Shown piece by piece: positions 20,851 to 25,558 of a DNA stretch of 25,558 nucleotides; positions within the stretch are counted from its first letter, which is position 1; each line of letters begins with the position of its first letter. Below the pieces are notes generated by a model. The model did not search any database. It saw only the letters and a program-made list of their open reading frames with translations, and was not told the origin of the DNA. The position numbers and the translations under genes were made by a program. Origin of the DNA: Paraglomus occultum (lineage: Eukaryota; Glomeromycota; Glomeromycetes; Paraglomerales; Paraglomeraceae); NCBI GenBank assembly GCA_910592205.1, contig CAJVPJ010000420.1:1-25558 (forward strand), in the 5' to 3' direction.

Positions 20851-21866
20851 TTAATTCAGGTCAATTTTCATAAAGATGGCAAATTGCGCATCTGCAAGTC
20901 CTAGCTCTGCTGCTGATTCATACAACTCCATTGCCGCCTGTTCGTCTCTCTCCACTCCGATTCCATTTTCGTAGCATCGACCAAGATCGTATTGTGCTTC
21001 TGCATGTCCTCGGAATGCCGCCATGTGATATAACTCGAGGGCTGTTTGCATGTCTTGTTCTACTTCGACCCCGTTACGATAGCATATGGCGAGAATATAT
21101 AGAGCCCCCACAATCCCACTACTAGCGGCTGCATGATACAATTCTACAGCCACTCGGGTGTCGAGTCTTACGCCAATGCCTTCACTGTAACATAATCCAA
21201 GAGAGAATATTGCAGGTGCATATCCTTGCATTGCGGCTTTTCTAATTAATTTGGCTGCCTTACGCTCGTTTTTGCGGGGGATGCCGACTATATAACCCAT
21301 ACCAATATAATGTTGCGCTTCCGCAAGCTCTTGGAGAGCAGCCGCTCGCAATTGTTGCGCTGCTTTCCGTTCGTCTTTTGCTACACCGTCTCCGGACAGA
21401 TATCGTAAGCCGATCGAATATTGTGCGATTGCACATCCTTGGTCAGCCGCTACGCGATATAACTCAAACGCCTTTTCCTTATCTACTGGAACTCGATTCC
21501 TTCGTCATAACATCTTGCGAGATCCAGCTGCGCTCGGATGACGCCCTTGTCAGCTGATATTTGGTATAATTCAACGGCCTTGCCGTAGTCGGCGTCCACG
21601 CCGTACCCCCTTTCGTAAAACATTCCTAGTAGATGATACGCCTCGGCATTTTTACTTCTCCTCGCTGCGACTTGAAGTAATAAAAACGCTGTCTGTTCGT
21701 TTTTTTGAATACCTTCGTTTGAATAACATAAGGCCAGATTGTGTATTGTCGTCACATGACCTCGCCCAGCTTTCTGATAATAGTGAACGGCTTCTTCCGC
21801 GTTATTTCCGGTCATGTAACAATCTCCTAAGCGACATAGTGCCTCACCGTCTCCTGATTGGGTCAT
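20851..21866 (-). CDS. Sel1-like repeat protein, nearly intact but with one frameshift
   Basis: About nine tandem Sel1-like (~36-residue, TPR-like helix-turn-helix) units, plus a partial tenth, fill the protein. Examples are LARCYDEG, LGLCYSEGIGV, LAICYRNGVEV and LGRCYENGIGV, each followed by a (K/E)A(V/L/M)ELY...AA helix. Such proteins are scaffolds for protein-protein contacts; the partner cannot be inferred. The first 125 codons (21866-21492) run in one frame and then reach TAG (21483-21485). The repeat consensus continues without loss from 21489 to TAA at 20851-20853 after a shift of two bases, consistent with a single-base deletion around 21490. ATG at 21864-21866 follows an in-frame TAA. 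A CAG at 21854-21856 could instead be a splice acceptor from an upstream exon. There is no signal peptide and no Trp. It is GC-richer than its flanks. It is a recent pseudogene, or the frameshift is a sequencing error. Confidence 0.9.
21490..21491 (-). other. Frameshift site inside the Sel1 gene
   Basis: Between ...CYDEGIE and PVDKEKAFELY..., two bases (21490-21491) are left over where three are expected for one residue of the repeat. Reading straight through gives FQ and a TAG. The Sel1 pattern on both sides is undisturbed, so a one-base loss is the simplest explanation. Confidence 0.8.
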
Positions 21867-22426
21867 TTATGTATGTATTATAAAGATATTTCGTGTGGTG
21901 GATTGTAGATACGTATTATACGTGTAGTGTGGGATGTCGCCCCCTCGGGGGAAACTTGTGTATTTAAGTGTATATGGATATAAGAAGTACAATAGAAAAT
22001 AGAACATTCAATACAAAACAAATTATTATTATTGATGCTGAAAACTACTCCCATAACGTTACATAACTCTGCGCCATTTCCATTCATCTCTATTTCCATT
22101 CAATTAAAATATATCACTTTTGGCGAAACAAAGGCAATGTAGATTTAAACTTTACTTTACCATTTAGTCCCATATAAAGAAAATACATATCGAACGTGTC
22201 ATTTTCGATTCTACCCGATGCCGCACTGGTATCGGCATCAACGTATAGCGAGAGAAGGAATGTTATCATGTGAATTTGTATATTCAATTATCCAATCAAA
22301 ACGCTTGGATTTTATGCGCCTTCTTTTTAATGGAGGTAGACGAAACAAGCGCCATCGTCGTAGCATTGTTTATAGCATAGGATTATGATGCAATCAATGG
22401 AAGGAACATATTTCCTCATTTAAATA
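21867..22426. other. Intergenic stretch upstream of the Sel1 gene
   Basis: Probable 5' region of the minus-strand Sel1 gene. A minus-strand frame at 21878-22099 (73 codons, N/I/C-rich) is probably chance. A short palindrome, CCCCCTCGGGGG-like, lies at about 21941-21952. No promoter motif is assignable. Confidence 0.4.
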
Positions 22427-22813
22427 TTACTCCTGCATTGCCGAACTAATAATCACCCCGTATGTTGAAGAGAGACTCTCAACGAAGACATATGATCTCA
22501 TTCTCATCATAATGCAGAGTAGACGTCTTGTATATGGTGTTTTATAACTGTCAACTGACTTCTCGTCGGGTTCAGTTTTCCACTCGCGTGTTAATATTGA
22601 CGCATCTTGTTTGGCAACCGGCTGAACACGTACACGCTTTTCTAACGCTAACATATTACAGTCAAAACTCGGATAACTGATAATTCGCAAAATCGATACC
22701 TTATTCAATTCCCGAAACACGTATAATGAAATTTTACTCGTAAAACCGACAACACACATGAAATATAGATCTCGTAAATTCGATAAACCAATATTTTTTT
22801 GGCGGGTAGTCAT
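22427..22813 (-). CDS. Hypothetical protein, 128 codons, between the two Sel1 loci
   Basis: A complete ATG-to-TAA frame with protein-like composition. The N-terminal half has alternating hydrophobic segments (LSNLRDLYFMCVVGF, VSILRIISYPSF) faintly reminiscent of leucine-rich repeats. It is followed by a charged middle (REWKTEPDEKSVDSY) and a Met/Val/Ser-rich tail. There is no clear signal peptide, transmembrane helix or catalytic motif. It lies on the same strand as both Sel1 loci and between them, so it could be an exon of a larger gene, or independent. No other frame here is open for a comparable length. The family is not recognised, and chance cannot be excluded. Confidence 0.33.
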   Translation of the reverse strand: MTTRQKNIGLSNLRDLYFMCVVGFTSKISLYVFRELNKVSILRIISYPSFDCNMLALEKRVRVQPVAKQDASILTREWKTEPDEKSVDSYKTPYTRRLLCIMMRMRSYVFVESLSSTYGVIISSAMQE

Positions 22814-23017
22814 AATTAATAATAGATATTATAAGGTTGTATCGTAATTGGCCAATCATACTCCTAATTCAAAAAACCGATAGAACAAGGCGAAAACATG
22901 ATATCGTCAATTACTGTGTTACTGATCCGCATTATACGCGCAGAGTTACAATTTATTATTATTGCTCGATATGACATATCCATACAACTTATTCAACATA
23001 TGACATCTTGTTATGTA

Positions 23018-23379
23018 TCATATATTCAGCTTAGCTAGGCTGAGGCAGATGTAGTAGCGGGCAGCTGATATTGTTGTTGGCTGGAAATGTTTGTACCTTG
23101 AGTACAATACAGGTGCGAGAACGGATCTCATATCTGCTGCTTTACAAACGCCTCGTTCGTAGCATAAGCCGAGAGCTAATTGTGCCATCGGGAATTCCTG
23201 ATCAGAGGCTTTCGTATAGAATTCAATCGCCTCGTAATCTTTTTCCACTTCCACGCCACACTGAATGCTTTCGTGTTGTTTTGCTCAACTTCAATACTCA
23301 ACAAGAACGTATCGCCTAAACAGTGTAGGGCCAGTGAATATTCGTCATCGGCTGCAATTTGCAACATTCGGGGTGCTTC
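23018..23379 (-). pseudogene. Decayed Sel1-like repeat gene fragment
   Basis: Two Sel1-like units survive. The first (23379-23263) reads MLQIAADDEYSLALHCLGDT, then IEVEQNNTKAF. After a frame change near 23262 the second continues as CGVEVEKDYEAIEFYTKASD, then LALGLCYERGV. Compared with a normal array, about 20 residues (helix B of one unit and helix A of the next) are missing at the junction, so a deletion plus frameshift is likely. Upstream is an in-frame TGA directly before the first unit. Downstream, similarity ends after CYERGV and the frame runs out at a TGA (23018-23020). An AAG|GTACAA near 23095 could be a splice donor. The fragment is too short to function as an array. Confidence 0.75.
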
Positions 23380-23649
23380 TCATAATTTCCTGCTGCTATC
23401 GTGAGATTTGCTGTTGGAGAAGGAGAAGGGTTGCATATATAAGTGTTTTTATCGTATGTCATGTACAAGCTGCGGCTTCAGTCTGTAGTCTTCCGGAAGT
23501 AATCAATAATTCCCATAAGTTCGTTATGGTTAAAAAGTCTTTTTATACATGTTTTAGAAAACTGCTGTTCACAGGCGCTGAGTCATCATAAGTGAACTGT
23601 ACATATCGCCGAAGGAATACGGAATTTGCCCAACGCTATTTTCAATTCT

Positions 23650-24189
23650 CAGTGAGCTGTAAGCTCATCAACATGTCTTTCTCTTCAAAGCTGGACGTCT
23701 TCTATCATTTCATCGATTTCTCAAAACGGTGTCATCCTTCTTTCAGAGCTGTACTCTATTCTTCAAGGTCAACAAAACCGCATTTTGATGCGTGCCATTT
23801 GTGTTGCATATCGATTTCTTTCTTTCATACGGCTTCTTTCTCTTCGCAACTTTCAGCTTTCCGTTTACGACCACAACTTAGCCTGTTGTGAAGTACTCAA
23901 TTCCTCGACTCTTGTGTCTACTATCCACTCGTTCTTATTCCCCGGAATATTATCATCCACTTGCAAGTTATAGGTCATTCCCGTGCAGAGAAGAATGACA
24001 ACTTAATCTGTCAGTTGCCATTGAAGGACGTTTGATGATTGGGCCATCAACAAATAATCAGCTGCCATGTTTCCGCGGTTCGATTGCTGTATTTGGATTC
24101 CCTGTATCTGCATTGTCAGCAGAAATGGTTGTGATTTCAATGGGAAAATTCGACAATTTACAATTTAAACCCTGTTTACTGTGACTGGG
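23650..24189 (-). pseudogene. Possible degenerate coding region, unidentified
   Basis: One minus-strand frame, 24189-23971, is open for 72 codons with a single TGA (24058-24060). Its translation is strongly protein-like (EITTISADNADTGNPNTAIE and LFVDGPIIKRPSMATD). From ATG at 23976-23978 a second frame continues to 23868 (NIPGNKNEWIVDTRVEEL). A third (from 23869) gives RKRKAESCEEKEA, then KKEIDMQHKW, a K/E-rich helix-like region, interrupted by further stops. The order suggests a nuclear or DNA-binding-type protein with a basic patch and helical tail that has decayed by frameshifts. The complementary strand is pyrimidine-rich and its ORFs (23592-23973) look like shadows. No family was recognised. 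Confidence 0.28.
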
Positions 24190-25558
24190 TTAGTAATTGC
24201 ATGTGTAATTAACAATAGGGCAGCAGCTGAGGTCTTTACATTTTTGATAAAATTATATATAGGAATATCCGTAACATCTAACAGTATCATAATAGACATC
24301 TATTTGAAGAGAATGGGTGCTAGTCATAAATAAAAGAGAACAAAGAAGGTGAGCCGCGGTAGAAGAAATAGTTATGGCCTCATTGATATCCATTTCTGAC
24401 GTTGTATTTCGTTTTGGTAAAATGAATGAAATCAGATATCAACGTACAATACATGTGTTTTTATTTTAAGAAAACTCGGGGTATCTGTTATATCAGAAAT
24501 GGCAATGACGTACGAACAGGTGTCTAAAATAAAAACTTGTTATCTCGAAAATCAGTAACTAATTAACAATAGTTCGTCTTTAACTGTAAAATAGTATGTA
24601 TAAAAAATGTATATTTAATGTAATTATTTATTCATTGTTGATTAGTTTTTTCCATGTCATATAAAATTTATGTACATTATATTTCAGTGTTTTATTTACA
24701 ATAATATTATCTCAAAAGGGTTTATGCAGAAACAGGCTCCGTATTGTGTACGATCAACGAATTATTCCCCGCGATTAAAGCACACTACATGACCAACATA
24801 AAAACTATGTAAAATATTAAAGTTGCCTAAAGGTTTATAAATTAACCTACATACAATTGTCCATTATTTGAAAACGTAAACAACTACTCACCATGATTGA
24901 CTGTAGGAATAATAGAGTCGATATCATGTCTTTCTTTCAAAACTTTTGCACAGATCTTTGCCATCAGAATGTGTACGATTAAGATACGTTACTTTACTAT
25001 ACCGTACTCCATTCGAGATTATAAACTCGATCTTTCTGTTGCCGAGCCGCGACTTGGATATTAGATACAAAGATTGTCAATTAACGGCGCTTCTAGTTAA
25101 TTGGATAATCAGAAATATTCGTCAAAGTGTTTAAAGAGTAGTCGTCTGAAACAATTTAAAAATGTGCCTGCTTTTCCTTAATAATAGTACCAGAATTAAG
25201 CAGGTAGCTTACGTAAAGATTAATGAAACCTCATTCAAGACAACTTAGTCATGTATGAACAATATTATCGATACACTTTCCCAGCAAAGATTCTAGTGTT
25301 GGACATTGTTACATGATGATTAATTAATTAACTAATTTTCCACTTTTGGACTAATTATACAAAAAATGTTGGGAATAACATAGTTTAGATATTCCGTATA
25401 ATTATTTACGAGATTGGACAGTAAGACGCGACTTATATAAATGTCAAAGAGATAATACGTATCATTCCTTTGTGTTGTTACCAACCGGAATACCACGGTT
25501 ATTTGGAGCGGAAGCGGTTAAACTTGAAAGCAAAAAACAATTTATTACATTTACTGTA
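24190..25558. other. A/T-rich stretch without a supported feature
   Basis: Very A/T-rich from 24240 onward, with TTAATTAATTAA-type simple sequence near 25320. Two short inverted matches around CCATTTCTGA (near 24391-24400) and TCAGAAATGG (near 24495-24504) were noted but are too short for transposon ends. The plus-strand frame at 24946-25134 is likely chance. Confidence 0.45.

Noticed and set aside
20931-21125. Plus-strand ORF opposite the Sel1 gene
   Set aside because: Shadow of the minus-strand Sel1 repeats, which have clear family resemblance.
23071-23591. Overlapping plus-strand ORFs opposite and beyond the decayed Sel1 fragment
   Set aside because: They overlap or adjoin the Sel1 relic on the other strand and show no domain; composition looks like antisense of coding DNA.
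23592-23973. Two plus-strand ORFs rich in Ser/Phe/Cys
   Set aside because: The composition is the complement of a K/E/N-rich minus-strand reading, which is the more protein-like direction.
24391-24507. Short inverted match around CCATTTCTGA
   Set aside because: Only about 10 bp, with no target duplication or element-like interior.
1-25558. CRISPR array, operon or bacterial defence-type system
   Set aside because: No regularly spaced identical repeats, no tightly packed genes and no ribosome-binding pattern; the window reads as eukaryotic intergenic-rich DNA.

Overview
The window looks like nuclear DNA of an A+T-rich eukaryote, by eye roughly 60-65% A+T. It has low gene density, long A/T-rich intergenic stretches, a long (AG)n microsatellite, a non-autonomous DNA transposon and broken gene copies. 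I see no operons, Shine-Dalgarno pattern, rRNA or convincing tRNA. The only protein family I recognise with confidence is the Sel1-like repeat (SLR/TPR-like), which is common in fungi, algae, amoebae and other protists, so the lineage stays open.

Left part (1-6700): a ~124-bp tandem repeat at the window edge, a strong hairpin at 743-798, a small hairpin at 961-983, an 11-nt minisatellite at 3429-3471, and long stretches without a recognisable gene. A weak minus-strand coding-like zone lies at 3905-4704. A Cys-rich, Met-poor minus-strand open frame lies at 6222-6623, next to a purine tract with a 74-bp (AG)37 run.

Middle (6800-15200): mostly featureless A/T-rich DNA. Exceptions are a GC-richer coding-like island at 9128-9773 with a 23-nt direct repeat, a minus-strand open frame at 9943-10206, and a palindrome at 12839-12859.

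15200-17800: the best mobile element is a 622-bp MITE at 15606-16227. It has perfect 21-bp inverted ends and TA target duplications, and eleven TATATCCC octamers all on one strand, partly organised as a 400-bp-spaced internal duplication. Taking it out in thought joins a short upstream ATG to the minus-strand frame it interrupts.

Right part (18190-24190): everything coding-like is on the minus strand. An unidentified degenerate gene (18193-18971) is followed by a nearly complete Sel1-repeat gene (20851-21866) broken by one frameshift, an unidentified 128-codon ORF (22427-22813), a decayed second Sel1 copy (23018-23379) and another degenerate coding-like zone (23650-24189). The likely picture is a small Sel1 cluster in which one copy is nearly intact and another has collapsed.

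Caution: in DNA of this composition, open frames of 60-130 codons are expected by chance in a window this size. Only the two Sel1 loci are supported by family resemblance; all other coding calls are tentative.
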